64,000 bases of DNA, taken from NCBI GenBank assembly GCA_028869185.1, contig JAGWTA010000001.1, positions 1 through 64,000 on the forward strand. Reading direction: 5' to 3'. Position 1 is the stretch's first letter. Each line of letters starts with the position of its first letter. Shown here one piece after another: positions 19,701 to 27,489 of the stretch. The DNA comes from Hyphomicrobiales bacterium (GTDB lineage Bacteria > Pseudomonadota > Alphaproteobacteria > Rhizobiales > Beijerinckiaceae). The notes under the pieces were generated by a model that worked only from the letters and a program-made list of their open reading frames with translations, did no database searches and was not told where the DNA came from. Made by a program: the position numbers and the translations under genes.

Positions 19701-19746
19701 CCTGGTCGAGGCGCGCGCAGCGCCCAACTGGGACGAGGCGCATTAG
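16744..19746 (+). CDS. polA: DNA polymerase I
   Basis: This is a 1000-aa polymerase for Okazaki-fragment processing and repair synthesis. It has an N-terminal 5'-3' exonuclease domain (residues ~8-300, DGSSFVFRAYF and the SADKDLMQL region), then an Ala/Pro/Lys-rich linker (~310-385). The 3'-5' proofreading domain has intact metal ligands (IDTETSSLD, Asp414/Glu416, and NAKFDWVVL). The A-family polymerase domain has motif A SADYSQIELRL (Asp773), motif B RRRAKAINFGIVYG and motif C VHDELVFEV (Asp950). All three activities look intact, and the linker makes it longer than E. coli PolI (928 aa). Confidence 0.98.
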   Translation: MTHRPVSPGDHVFLVDGSSFVFRAYFQSIRQDPKYNYRSDRLPTGAVRLFCVKMLQFVREGAIGVKPTHLGIIFDKSENSFRKEIYPPYKSNRSDPPDDLVPQFPLMREAVRAFGLKPVEQDVYEADDLIATYARQAAARGADVLIISADKDLMQLVGPKIAMYDPASGERDERRIGVAEAQDYFGVPPEKIVDVQALAGDSTDNVPGARGIGVKTAAQLIQEYGSLEELLARAPEIKQPKRRETLTDKDSVELIRLSKKLVTLVEDVDVETPLDDLSLVAPDAKQLVAFLKAMEFTTITRRVAEFYGVEAAEIEPQSDLVGQGAWRARQGEFAPASESAAQKTAAAPSVEKAKGKADKPPAAPADFTPAALAAARAQEATAPFDRSQYAIVRDLPTLDAWIKAAFELGRVAIDTETSSLDPVTSELIGVSMALAPNWACYIPLGHVKENAGDLFGAQGLAPGQLAWADVKQRLKPMLEAPSVLKILQNAKFDWVVLKQHGVEMAPLADTMLASYALDAGRIGHGMDELSEKLLGHKPLAFGEVAGQGKTFIGFARVPIERAAEYSAEDADVTFRLWKLLEPRLVAESMANVYETLERPMIETLARMELRGISIDRQILARLSGEFAQDMARLEAGVYELAGETFNIGSPKQIGDILFGKMGLPGAKKTATGAWSTAAGILEDLAEEGHELPQRILDWRQLAKLKSTYADALPSFVNAATRRVHTSYALASTTTGRLSSSEPNLQNIPVRNEAGRKIRTAFIAAPGHKLISADYSQIELRLLAHIADIPQLKKAFAEGRDIHAMTASEMFGVPIEGMPGEVRRRAKAINFGIVYGISAFGLANQLGIPREEAGAYIRKYFERFPGIRTYMDATRKLAKEQGFVTTLFGRKAHYPRIASSNPSERAFNERAAINAPIQGTAADIIRRAMVRMDAELARANLHARMLLQVHDELVFEVPDAEIEQTIALVSRVMEHAHEPQVELTVPLLVEARAAPNWDEAH

Positions 19747-19772
19747 CGCCGTCGTGCAGAAAGGAACAGCCG

Positions 19773-20096
19773 ATGCCTGACGTGACTGTTGCAAAGGAGG
19801 CCGGGCCGCACGGCGGGCGCTACGTCGCGAAGGTTGCCGGGATCGCTGACGAGGCGGAGCTGACGTTCACGCAGCGCGGCGCCGATCTCATCAGCGCCGA
19901 TCACACCGGCGCGCCCGAATCTCTCAGGGGAACGGGCGCCGCGCGCGCTCTGGTCGATTTCATGATCGCCGATGCGCGCCGCAACGGCTTCCGCATCATT
20001 CCGAACTGTCCCTATGTCCGCGCGCAATATGCGAAGAACCCGGATTGGCGCGACGTGATGACCGTCGCGCCGGTCGTAAATCCGCTGGGGCGCTAG
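19773..20096 (+). CDS. GNAT-like N-acetyltransferase family protein (COG2388 type)
   Basis: This is a 107-aa protein of the small YidJ-like acetyltransferase group. Strands at the N-terminus (ELTFTQRGADLISADHTGAPESL) lead to the acetyl-CoA loop RGTGAARALVDFMIADARRNGFRIIPNCPYVRAQYAKNPDW, which is the hallmark of this family. The substrate is unknown. It lies 26 bp after polA and may be co-transcribed with it. Its stop overlaps the convergent hydrolase gene by four bases. Confidence 0.85.
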   Translation: MPDVTVAKEAGPHGGRYVAKVAGIADEAELTFTQRGADLISADHTGAPESLRGTGAARALVDFMIADARRNGFRIIPNCPYVRAQYAKNPDWRDVMTVAPVVNPLGR

Positions 20097-21028
20097 AGCG
20101 CGAAAGCGTAGCGAAGCGCCAGCGCCGCCATGTCGAGCGCGGTATCGGCGGCGCGGATCAGACGGTTCATGGTCAAAAAGCCATGCACCTGATCGTTCAT
20201 GTCGACATGCCACACGCGCACGCCCGCTTTTTCGAGCGCGCGCGCATAATCTGCGCCTTCCGCGCGCAAGGGATCGTGCCGCACCGTCAGCAAAAACGTA
20301 TGCGGCAGCCCGGCGAGCGAGGGCGCGCGCAGCGGCGAGGCGCGCCAGTCCGCCGTCTCGGGCGCGTCCTTCATGTAGTGATCGCGAAAATAGCGCGCCG
20401 TTTTGGGCGCAAGCGGCATGTCGGGTGAAACGTCGTCGAACCCGGCGCGCTGCATCTCCATATCGGTGGAGGGATAGAGCAGCGATTGATGGATCAGCGC
20501 CGGCCCGCCGGCATCGCGCGCCAGAATGGCTGCGGAGGCGGCCAGATTGCCGCCGGCGCTGTCGCCGCCGATGGCAAGCCGGGCCGGATCTGCGCCGCTT
20601 TCCTGCGGATGGGCGGCGACCCAGTCCAGGGCTGCGACGGCGTCGTGCACGGCGGCAGGAAATTTATGCTCCGGTGCAAGACGATAATCGACCGAGGCGA
20701 CGACGCAGTTTGCGGCGTTGGCGAGCCGCCGGGCCGCGTAATCATGGGTGTCGAGATCGCCGATCGTCCAGCCGCCGCCATGCAGGAACACAAGGCAGGG
20801 CGCGGCATGTTCGGGCGCGCCCAGACCCCGCGTCAGCCGCAAGCGCAGCGGTCCCCCGGGGCCAGGAATGGAAATGTCGCGCGCCTGCGCCACATCGGCC
20901 GGCGACGATTGCAGGGCGAGCCGCGCGCGATGATAGGCCACGCGCGCCTCCACCGGCGCAAAATCCTCGATGCGGGCCCGTCCGCGCGTGAGTTCGAGCA
21001 ACCGGGCGGCGTCGGGGTCCAGCGGCAT
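20093..21028 (-). CDS. Alpha/beta hydrolase, hormone-sensitive lipase (HSL) family esterase
   Basis: This is a 311-aa esterase. It shows the HSL oxyanion-hole motif FLHGGGW (residues ~84-90), the nucleophile elbow GGDSAGG (Ser ~158), and a C-terminal Asp/His pair in RHDPLRAEG and QVHGF. Short acyl esters are the usual substrates; the physiological one is unknown. The start at 21028 (MPLDPDAARLLE) is preferred to upstream ATGs because GGAG sits 8 bases in front; the longer frame would run through an sRNA terminator. A small-RNA gene with its own terminator lies directly upstream on the same strand, so this gene needs its own promoter or read-through. Confidence 0.9.
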   Translation of the reverse strand: MPLDPDAARLLELTRGRARIEDFAPVEARVAYHRARLALQSSPADVAQARDISIPGPGGPLRLRLTRGLGAPEHAAPCLVFLHGGGWTIGDLDTHDYAARRLANAANCVVASVDYRLAPEHKFPAAVHDAVAALDWVAAHPQESGADPARLAIGGDSAGGNLAASAAILARDAGGPALIHQSLLYPSTDMEMQRAGFDDVSPDMPLAPKTARYFRDHYMKDAPETADWRASPLRAPSLAGLPHTFLLTVRHDPLRAEGADYARALEKAGVRVWHVDMNDQVHGFLTMNRLIRAADTALDMAALALRYAFAL

Positions 21029-21055
21029 GAGAGTCTCCATTTTCCCTAGATAGCC

Positions 21056-21088
21056 AAAAAAAAGGGGCCACCGGCAAGCCGGCGGCCC
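21056..21088 (-). terminator. Intrinsic terminator of the small RNA
   Basis: A 10-bp GC-rich stem with one G-U pair and a 4-nt loop is followed by eight consecutive T on the minus strand, a canonical Rho-independent terminator. Confidence 0.88.
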
Positions 21089-21143
21089 AAGTCTAGGGAG
21101 GAAACGCCCAAGGAGGGCTAGCAACGAGGGAGGCTCGTTGCAT
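21056..21143 (-). ncRNA. Small RNA with anti-Shine-Dalgarno loops, alpha-r14/suhB-like
   Basis: This is an ~88-nt RNA on the minus strand with three hairpins. Hairpin 1 is GCAACGAG-CCTCC-CTCGTTGC (21121-21141), whose loop is anti-Shine-Dalgarno. Hairpin 2 is GCCC-TCCTT-GGGC (21106-21118). Next comes an unpaired CCTCCC segment, and then a 10-bp terminator stem GGGCCGCCGG/CCGGTGGCCC (21065-21088) with a CTTG loop and eight T. Three CU-rich anti-SD segments plus a terminator match what I recall of the alphaproteobacterial alpha-r14/suhB (cuckoo-type) sRNA family. Family members regulate translation by pairing with ribosome-binding sites. The family assignment is from memory; the structure itself is read from the sequence. 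Confidence 0.72.
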
Positions 21144-21149
21144 AGCGAG

Positions 21150-21179
21150 AATATATGATGCGCCGCACAAAGCCGTCAA
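21150..21179 (-). promoter_or_regulatory. Sigma70-like promoter of the small RNA
   Basis: On the minus strand the -35 box TTGACG (21174-21179) and -10 box TATATT (21150-21155) are 18 bp apart. They place the transcription start near 21143, right at the first hairpin. No coding gene starts between this promoter and the sRNA terminator, which supports an independent RNA gene. Confidence 0.7.
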
Positions 21180-21254
21180 GGGCTGAACCGTTTTCGGCCT
21201 GTGTACTTTGGACCCATGCCTTAGGTCATCTCACGGCGCTTGCATGGATTTTAA

Positions 21255-21273
21255 TTGTTATATATCATAACAA
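21255..21273 (+). promoter_or_regulatory. Palindrome in the feruloyl-CoA synthase promoter
   Basis: TTGTTAT-ATATC-ATAACAA is a perfect 7-bp inverted repeat, 38 bp upstream of the fcs start in an otherwise GC-rich setting. Size and AT-richness are typical of MarR-family operators. A MarR gene lies 3 kb downstream (24535-25005). Binding of that regulator here is inference. Confidence 0.5.
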
Positions 21274-21310
21274 AAAATATGGCCGAACGGCCGTTGCGAT
21301 GGGAGGTCGC

Positions 21311-23161
21311 ATGAACGCCAAGGGGAGCGCCTTGCCGGAGCGCGCCGTTGCGCTCGGTCCGCAACAGGCCGAGCTGGATCGGCGGCAAAACGGAATCATT
21401 TACGTTCGCTCGGTTGCGCCCGCGCCGCAGCCCGAACGCGCCATCACCGTCTATCTGCAGCGCTGGGCCGAAAAGACGCCGGACGCCGTCTTCGTCGCCG
21501 CGCGCGATCGCGCCGGCGCATGGCGCAAGCTCACCTATGCGCAATTTTATGCGCAGGTGCAGTCCATCGCCGCAGCTCTGCTGACGCGCGACGTTTCGGT
21601 CGAACGGCCCGTCGCCATTCTGTCGGGGAATTCCATCGAGCATCTGCTGCTGGGTTTCGCCTGCATGCACATCGGTGTGCCATACGCGCCGATCTCGACC
21701 GCCTATTCCCTGATTTCGTCCGATTACGGCAAGCTGCGTTACATTCTCGACCTGCTGACGCCGGGCCTCATCTTCGCAGACGATGGCGCGCTTTATGGCA
21801 AGGCGATCGCAGCCGTCGCGCACAAGGACGCGGAGATCGTCACCGTGGAAAACGGCGAAGCGCTCGGCGCGACGCCGTTTGCAGCGCTGGCTGCGGACAA
21901 TCCGGCGGCCGTTGCCGCTGCGCATGCGAAGGTCGGTCCCGACACAATCGCCAAATTCCTGTTCACGTCGGGCTCGACCGGCGCGCCCAAAGGCGTGGTC
22001 AATCCGCAGCGCATGCTGTGCGCCAACATCCTGCAAATCGCCGAATCGATCCGCGAGATCGCCAATCCGCAGACATTGCTGGACTGGCTGCCCTGGAACC
22101 ATACATTCGGCGGCAATCACAACACGCATATCGCGCTCTACGGCGGCGGAACGCTCTATATCGACGACGGGCGCCCGACGCCGCGCGAATTTGCGCTCAC
22201 CATTCGCAATCTCAAGGAGATTGCGCCGACCGCTTATTTCAACGTGCCGAAGGGCTTTGAAATGCTGGTCTCGCAACTGGCGACCGATCAGCAATTGCGC
22301 GAGAAATTTTTCTCGCGCCTGCGCTTCATCATGTATGCCGGCGCGAGCCTGCCGCAGCATGTGTGGGACGAACTGGAGCGTCTTGCGTTCGAAACGGTCG
22401 GCGAAAAGATTCGCATCGTCACGGGGCTTGGCGCAACCGAAACCGGCCCGAGCGCGCTTTTCGTCACGGCTGGAGAGGTGCGCGCCGGCATGGTCGGCAA
22501 CCCTGTATCGGCCTGCGAGATCAAGCTCATTCCAAACGCCGGCAAGCTTGAGGCCCGCGTGCGCGGTCCCAACATCACGCCAGGCTATTGGCGCAAGCCC
22601 GACATCACCGCCGCCGCCTTCGACGAGGAAGGATTTTACAAGCTCGGCGACGCGCTGAAATTCGTCGACGAGAATGATCCGCAGAAAGGCTTCATTTTCG
22701 ATGGCCGCGTCAGCGAGGATTTCAAGTTGCGCACCGGCACATGGGTGTCGGTCGGCGGATTGCGCTCGAAAATCGTCAGCGCTTTCGCGCCCTTCGTGCG
22801 CGACGCCGTCATCACAGGCCATGATCGCGACGATGTTTGCGCGATCCTGTTGCTGGATACGGACGGCTGCCGCGCGTTCTTCCCGCAACTGGCGCGCGAG
22901 AGCGGGCCGGCCGATTATGCGGCTCACGAACCCTTGCGCGAAGCGCTCGCGCAAAAGCTCGCGGCTTTGCAAAAAACCGCGACTGGTTCGTCGAGCCTCA
23001 TCGCGCGCTTGGCGATTTTCGATGATCATCCCTCGATCGATCACGGTGAGATCACCGACAAGGGCTCGATCAATCAACGCGCGGTCCTGGCCCATCGCCC
23101 GCATCTGGTCGAGGCGCTCTATGACGAGACGCCGCCCGCGCTCGTGATCACGGTGCGCTGA
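21311..23161 (+). CDS. fcs: Feruloyl-CoA synthase (AMP-dependent synthetase family)
   Basis: This is a 616-aa ATP-dependent CoA ligase expected to activate ferulate and other hydroxycinnamates for side-chain shortening. It has the ANL-family P-loop FLFTSGSTGAPKG, the adenine-binding motif GLGATETGPS (~residues 424-433) and the core GPNITPGYWRKPD. The C-terminal hinge FIFDGRVSEDFKL and the DYGKLRYILDLLTPGLIFADD segment are characteristic of the Fcs branch. The start at 21311 has GGGAGG 5 bases upstream; frames starting further upstream would cross the palindromic promoter region. An enoyl-CoA hydratase/aldolase partner (ech) is not in the window. Confidence 0.85.
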   Translation: MNAKGSALPERAVALGPQQAELDRRQNGIIYVRSVAPAPQPERAITVYLQRWAEKTPDAVFVAARDRAGAWRKLTYAQFYAQVQSIAAALLTRDVSVERPVAILSGNSIEHLLLGFACMHIGVPYAPISTAYSLISSDYGKLRYILDLLTPGLIFADDGALYGKAIAAVAHKDAEIVTVENGEALGATPFAALAADNPAAVAAAHAKVGPDTIAKFLFTSGSTGAPKGVVNPQRMLCANILQIAESIREIANPQTLLDWLPWNHTFGGNHNTHIALYGGGTLYIDDGRPTPREFALTIRNLKEIAPTAYFNVPKGFEMLVSQLATDQQLREKFFSRLRFIMYAGASLPQHVWDELERLAFETVGEKIRIVTGLGATETGPSALFVTAGEVRAGMVGNPVSACEIKLIPNAGKLEARVRGPNITPGYWRKPDITAAAFDEEGFYKLGDALKFVDENDPQKGFIFDGRVSEDFKLRTGTWVSVGGLRSKIVSAFAPFVRDAVITGHDRDDVCAILLLDTDGCRAFFPQLARESGPADYAAHEPLREALAQKLAALQKTATGSSSLIARLAIFDDHPSIDHGEITDKGSINQRAVLAHRPHLVEALYDETPPALVITVR

Positions 23162-23203
23162 CGCGCGTTTTCCCCCGCGCCGCAGCGTGATATAGCGGCG
23201 CGC

Positions 23204-24538
23204 ATGGACGATGCGGCAAGCGACCAGATCCGCCACCTCAAGCGCGAGCTCGAATTTGCGCGCCAGCGTTCGCTGGGCGTGCCTGACTGGGCGCGCGTCC
23301 TGGCGCTGCGCGTGCAGGAACTGCGCTGGACGCTCAACCGCTGGGCCGGGCGGGGCCATCTGCAGGATGGCGTCGCGCCTTCGCTCGAAGCCTTGCGCGC
23401 TGTTGAAGATATCGCCATTCCAGCAACCATCGCACAGCCGACGCCGCGACTGTTTTTCGACATGACGCGGACATACGGCTCGGCCTACAGGACCGGCATT
23501 CAGCGTGTGACGCGCGCAATCTGCCAGACCGGCGTTGCAGAAAATCTTGCCTGCCCGATCATCGAGAAGGACGGGCGATTTTTGTCCCTGACCGATCTGC
23601 AGCCCGCGCCCTTTACGGCGGGCGACAGGATCATCCTGTTCGACGCGAGCTGGATCAACACGCGCGTTGCGGAAGCAGCGCTTGCGGGAAAAGCCGCCGG
23701 CGCGGAAATCATCCTCGGCCTCTACGATACGACGCCGCTCGATCTGCCTGGCTATACGGCGCCGACCAATACGGAAACATTCGCGGCCTGGTTGCGCGCG
23801 CTTGCGCCACAGGCGAGCGCGCTTGTGGCGATCTCGCGCAGCGCGGCCGAGGATTTTGCAGATTGGGCGCCAAAGCTCGGTCTCGCCGTCGACGCGCTGC
23901 CCGCTGGATGGTTTGCGCTTGGCGCTGATCTTCCGGCTGTCGCGCGCCAGAATGCGCCAGCCCCCGCGCCCCGGCCCTATTTTCTGTCGGTTGGCACGCT
24001 GGAGCCGCGCAAGGGCTATGCGACCGCGCTGGCCGCGTTCGATCTCTTGTGGGAGCGCGGCGCGCAGGCTTCATACGTCATCGTCGGCAAGCAGGGATGG
24101 GACGTCGACGGGCTCGCCGCCGACATTCGCGCTCACCGCGAGTTCGGCAAAAGATTGTTCTGGATGCAGGGCGTCGACGATGCTGCGCTCGCATCGCTCT
24201 ATCGCGATGCGCATGCGCTGATCTTGCCGACAGCCGCCGAAGGATTCGGCCTGCCGTTGGTCGAAGCCGCCCATTTCGGGGTTCCCGCCATCGTCAGCGA
24301 CATCGCCGTGTTTCGTGAAATAGCCGGCGATCAGGTGACATATTTCAAGCGATTTGACGCGCGTGCGCTGTCGAACGCGTTGCATGATGCGCTGACGTCG
24401 CGGCCGCTTCCGCCTGAAATCGCGCCAGTGAGCTGGCGCGACAGCGCGCTCGCCTTGTTCGATATGACGCGTCATGCGCGCTATCAGTCGACGATCGGAA
24501 CATTGCGCGCGCGAACGGCAAGGCGCGCCGAGGCTTAA
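23204..24538 (+). CDS. Family 4-type glycosyltransferase
   Basis: This is a 444-aa GT-B glycosyltransferase. The C-terminal nucleotide-sugar half shows the GT4 features FLSVGTLEPRKGY, VIVGKQGWDVDGL and the E-x7-E motif AEGFGLPLVEAAHFGVPAIVSD (residues ~346-367). The N-terminal half carries MTRTYGSAYRTGIQRVTRAI, also seen in mannosyl- or rhamnosyltransferases of surface polysaccharide synthesis. Sugar and acceptor are unknown. It stands alone here, 42 bp after fcs, and its stop overlaps the convergent MarR gene by four bases. Confidence 0.87.
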   Translation: MDDAASDQIRHLKRELEFARQRSLGVPDWARVLALRVQELRWTLNRWAGRGHLQDGVAPSLEALRAVEDIAIPATIAQPTPRLFFDMTRTYGSAYRTGIQRVTRAICQTGVAENLACPIIEKDGRFLSLTDLQPAPFTAGDRIILFDASWINTRVAEAALAGKAAGAEIILGLYDTTPLDLPGYTAPTNTETFAAWLRALAPQASALVAISRSAAEDFADWAPKLGLAVDALPAGWFALGADLPAVARQNAPAPAPRPYFLSVGTLEPRKGYATALAAFDLLWERGAQASYVIVGKQGWDVDGLAADIRAHREFGKRLFWMQGVDDAALASLYRDAHALILPTAAEGFGLPLVEAAHFGVPAIVSDIAVFREIAGDQVTYFKRFDARALSNALHDALTSRPLPPEIAPVSWRDSALALFDMTRHARYQSTIGTLRARTARRAEA

Positions 24539-25005
24539 CCCTCGGAGCCGCTGTCTGCGTCGCCAAGGCCCGTCGAAAGCCGCTGCAGCACATCGATGAG
24601 CATGGCGCGTTCGCCAGGTTGCAGCAGCGCGTCGACGCGCGCATCGGCTTCCGCGTTGCGCTTGCGCAAGGCGGTGGTGAACGATTCGCCCTGAGCGGTC
24701 AGGCGCAGCGCATGCGAGCGGCGGTCCTCGTTCGAGGGCTCGCGCGCGGCAAGGTCGCGGCGCTCCAGCTCATCGAGGATGGCGACGAAATTGGCGCGTT
24801 TGATGCCGAGCGCGGCAGCGATGCGGCTTTGATTCGAACCCGGATTGTCGGCAATCAGGCACAGAACCGCATATTGCGTCGGCGTTACCGCGTAATCGGC
24901 GAACATCCTGCGAAAATCGTTGAAGACGGCGACTTGCGCCCGGCGCAGCATGTAGCCGACGATTTCATCGAGATGGCGGGTGTTCACCCCCGCGTCGTCC
25001 GCCAT
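24535..25005 (-). CDS. MarR-family transcriptional regulator
   Basis: This is a 156-aa regulator with the winged helix-turn-helix QYAVLCLIADNPGSNQSRIAAALGIKRANFVAILDELERRDL (residues ~46-87) and the wing region EPSNEDRRSHALRLTAQG. Its position near feruloyl-CoA synthase suggests a hydroxycinnamate- or aromatic-responsive repressor of the FerR/HcaR/CouR kind, but this rests on context only. A perfect inverted repeat just upstream is probably its own operator. Confidence 0.87.
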   Translation of the reverse strand: MADDAGVNTRHLDEIVGYMLRRAQVAVFNDFRRMFADYAVTPTQYAVLCLIADNPGSNQSRIAAALGIKRANFVAILDELERRDLAAREPSNEDRRSHALRLTAQGESFTTALRKRNAEADARVDALLQPGERAMLIDVLQRLSTGLGDADSGSEG

Positions 25006-25031
25006 GGCGCCCCTCTTGGTCGATCATCTCT

Positions 25032-25049
25032 CGATAAAGGATTTTATCG
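25032..25049. promoter_or_regulatory. Inverted repeat upstream of the MarR gene
   Basis: CGATAAA-GGAT-TTTATCG is a perfect 7-bp inverted repeat in the 81-bp region between the divergent MarR gene (start 25005) and helicase gene (start 25087). It is probably an autoregulatory site. Confidence 0.45.
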
Positions 25050-25086
25050 TCTCTGCAAACCGCGCGGCTTTCTGTTACAGAGCGCC

Positions 25087-26181
25087 ATGCGCTGGACGCC
25101 CGAACAGGATTCGGCCCTCAAGGCCGTTGCGGACTGGCTCGCCGATCCCGCGGCGACGCAGGTCTTCCGCATGTTCGGCTACGCCGGCACGGGCAAGACG
25201 ACGCTGGCGCGCCATCTGGCCGAACATGTCGATGGCGCAACGGCATTCGGCGCATTCACCGGAAAGGCGGCGCTCGTGATGCGCGCGCGCGGCTGCCATG
25301 ATGCGCGCACGATTCATTCGATGATCTACCGGCCGAAAAATCTCGACGCGGAAGAGCCGTCTTTCGAACTCAACGAGGATGCGCCGGCAGCCGCCGCAGC
25401 GCTAATTGTCATCGACGAATGTTCGATGGTGGATGAGGAGCTAGGCCGCGACCTCTTGTCTTTCGGCAAGAAAGTTCTCGTGCTGGGCGATCCCGCGCAA
25501 CTGCCGCCGGTCAAGGGCGGCGGCTTTTTCACCGAGCAGGCGCCGGATGTGATGTTGACGCAGGTGCATCGGCAGGCCGCCGACAATCCGATCGTCCGCA
25601 TGTCGATGGACGTGCGCGAAGGGCGTGCGCTGCAGCGCGGCGCATTCGGCGCCTCGCGCGTCATCGCGCGCAGCGAACTGGCGCCGCAAATGGTCACGGG
25701 CGCCGATCAGGTTCTCGTCGGCCTCAACAAGACGCGGCGCGCGTACAACAGGCGCTTGCGCGAATTGCTCGGCTTTTCCGCCGATCTGCCGGAAGTCGGC
25801 GAAAAACTCGTTTGCCTGCGCAATAATCGCCAGAAGGGGCTGCTCAACGGCGGCATTTTTCGCGTTGCGCGCGCAGGCTCCGTGCGAACGCGCAAGGTTC
25901 GCCTGTCGGTGACGCCAGAAGAGACGCCAGGCGCAAAGCCGCAACGCGTCGGCGTCATTCCGGAATTTTTCAACGGCTCGACCGAGGAAATACCCTATTC
26001 GCTGCGTCGCGATTCGGACGAGTTCGATTACGGCTATGCGCTGACGGTCCACAAGGCGCAGGGCTCGCAATGGAACGATGTCGTCCTGTTCGACGAGAGC
26101 TTCGCCTTTCGCGAGCATCGCGCGCGCTGGCTCTATACCGGCGTGACGCGCGCTGCGGAAAAATTGACGGTTGTGGTTTGA
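25087..26181 (+). CDS. RecD-like ATP-dependent DNA helicase (SF1)
   Basis: This is a 364-aa superfamily-1 helicase. It has Walker A FGYAGTGKTTLARHL (residues ~31-45), Walker B LIVIDECSMVD (~107-117), LVLGDPAQLPPV (motif III) and the C-terminal UvrD_C_2-type motif YGYALTVHKAQGSQWNDVVLF with VTRAAEKL. It is much shorter than RecD and lacks the N-terminal domain, so it belongs to the stand-alone exonuclease V alpha-subunit-like helicases that are common in alphaproteobacteria and phages. The start at 25087 is chosen over a longer frame that would run antisense through the MarR gene. Confidence 0.88.
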   Translation: MRWTPEQDSALKAVADWLADPAATQVFRMFGYAGTGKTTLARHLAEHVDGATAFGAFTGKAALVMRARGCHDARTIHSMIYRPKNLDAEEPSFELNEDAPAAAAALIVIDECSMVDEELGRDLLSFGKKVLVLGDPAQLPPVKGGGFFTEQAPDVMLTQVHRQAADNPIVRMSMDVREGRALQRGAFGASRVIARSELAPQMVTGADQVLVGLNKTRRAYNRRLRELLGFSADLPEVGEKLVCLRNNRQKGLLNGGIFRVARAGSVRTRKVRLSVTPEETPGAKPQRVGVIPEFFNGSTEEIPYSLRRDSDEFDYGYALTVHKAQGSQWNDVVLFDESFAFREHRARWLYTGVTRAAEKLTVVV

Positions 26182-26190
26182 GGCGGCGCG

Positions 26191-27420
26191 TCAGCGCCCC
26201 ATTGCCCGCGCTTTGAGATCGAAAGCCGGATCGCCAGCTTCCTGCGGCGTCAGAGCGGCGTTTGCCGCAATCAGCCGCCGCGCCATCATGTGATCGGCGC
26301 CGCGATTGACCGATTCGACGGCCTTCAGGCGCCCGTCCTTGAACGCGAAAACGGAAAAGGCGCGTTGCTCGGGATCGCCCCGGGTCACGAACACATCGGC
26401 CTCGCCAAGAATGCCCGCAATCTGCAATTTGAGATCGCCCTGATCGGACCAGAACCAAGGCAGCGCGTCGTATTGCGCCGGCTTGGCGGTGAGCTTGCGC
26501 GCCACGACGCGCGCCTGATCGACTGCGTTCTGAACGGATTCAAGGCGGATGCGTCGCCCGGCGAACAGGTTGGGATGAGACGCGCAATCGCCAATCGCGG
26601 AAATATGCGGATCGGATGTCGTCATCGCGCTGTCGACGACGACGCCATTGTCGACCGCCAGTCCAGCCGCTTTCGCCAGCCCCTCGCTCGCGACAATGCC
26701 GATGCCCACGAGTGCGAGCCCCGCCGTGATCTGCGTTCCATCAGAAAGCGTCACGCGGCGCGCCCCCGCGCCGGCATCCTCGATTGCCGCAACGCCAGCG
26801 CCAAGATGCAGGCGCACGCCGAACTTGCGGTGCTCGCCGGCGAAAAAGGCCGACATGGGCTGCGAGATCGCGCGCCCCATCACGCGCGGCGCAACTTCAA
26901 CGACATGCGTTTCCACGCCCTTGAGCGCGGCGGTGGCGGCAAATTCGAGCCCGATGAATCCCGCGCCGATAATGACGACGCTGCGCGCCGCGCCGAGCCC
27001 CTGTTTCAACCGCTCGGCGTCGTCCATATCGCGCAACACATGCACGCCCGGAAGCTGCGCGCCGGCGAAAGGCGCAGGGCGCGGATCTGCGCCCGTCGCC
27101 AGAATGAGATGGGCGTAATCGATCTGTTCGCCAGATGTCAGCGTCACGCGTTGCGCGGCGCGGTCGATGGAAGCGGCCGCTTCGCCGAGCCGCAGCGCAA
27201 TTCTGTTTTCGGTATAGAAGGCCGGGCCGCGCAGGATCAGAGAATCGGCGCTCGCCTCGCCCTTGATATAGGCTTTCGACAAAGGCGGGCGCTGATAGGG
27301 CGCGTGGCGATCGGCTGAGAGGAGAACGAGCGGCCCTTCATAGCCTTCTTCCCGCAACGATGCGGCGGCCTGCACGCCGCCGTGGCCTGCGCCGATGATG
27401 ATGATGGGGCGTTCGGACAT
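26191..27420 (-). CDS. FAD-dependent ferredoxin/rubredoxin reductase-like oxidoreductase
   Basis: This is a 409-aa flavoprotein of the rhodocoxin/putidaredoxin-reductase group. It has the FAD Rossmann motif IIIIGAGHGGVQAAASL, YQRPPLSKAY, a second (NAD-binding) Rossmann motif VVIIGAGFIGLEFAATA (residues ~150-166), the FAD-binding motif HISAIGDCASHPN, and the C-terminal reductase_C segment PWFWSDQGDLKLQIAG. Such enzymes pass electrons from NAD(P)H to a ferredoxin feeding a P450 or dioxygenase. The start at 27420 has GGGAG 8 bases upstream. No ferredoxin gene is adjacent. It might serve the P450 domain encoded at 47978, but the distance gives no direct support. Confidence 0.88.
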   Translation of the reverse strand: MSERPIIIIGAGHGGVQAAASLREEGYEGPLVLLSADRHAPYQRPPLSKAYIKGEASADSLILRGPAFYTENRIALRLGEAAASIDRAAQRVTLTSGEQIDYAHLILATGADPRPAPFAGAQLPGVHVLRDMDDAERLKQGLGAARSVVIIGAGFIGLEFAATAALKGVETHVVEVAPRVMGRAISQPMSAFFAGEHRKFGVRLHLGAGVAAIEDAGAGARRVTLSDGTQITAGLALVGIGIVASEGLAKAAGLAVDNGVVVDSAMTTSDPHISAIGDCASHPNLFAGRRIRLESVQNAVDQARVVARKLTAKPAQYDALPWFWSDQGDLKLQIAGILGEADVFVTRGDPEQRAFSVFAFKDGRLKAVESVNRGADHMMARRLIAANAALTPQEAGDPAFDLKARAMGR

Positions 27421-27489
27421 GAATAGGCTCCCTGACAGCAGCGCAATTTGCGTCATCGGCGTCCGGCGAGCAAGCGCGCGACGGCGGGA

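Noticed and set aside
21251-23359. 702-codon frame antisense to feruloyl-CoA synthase
   Set aside because: Arg-rich low-complexity product with no motifs; the sense strand encodes a complete ANL-family enzyme.
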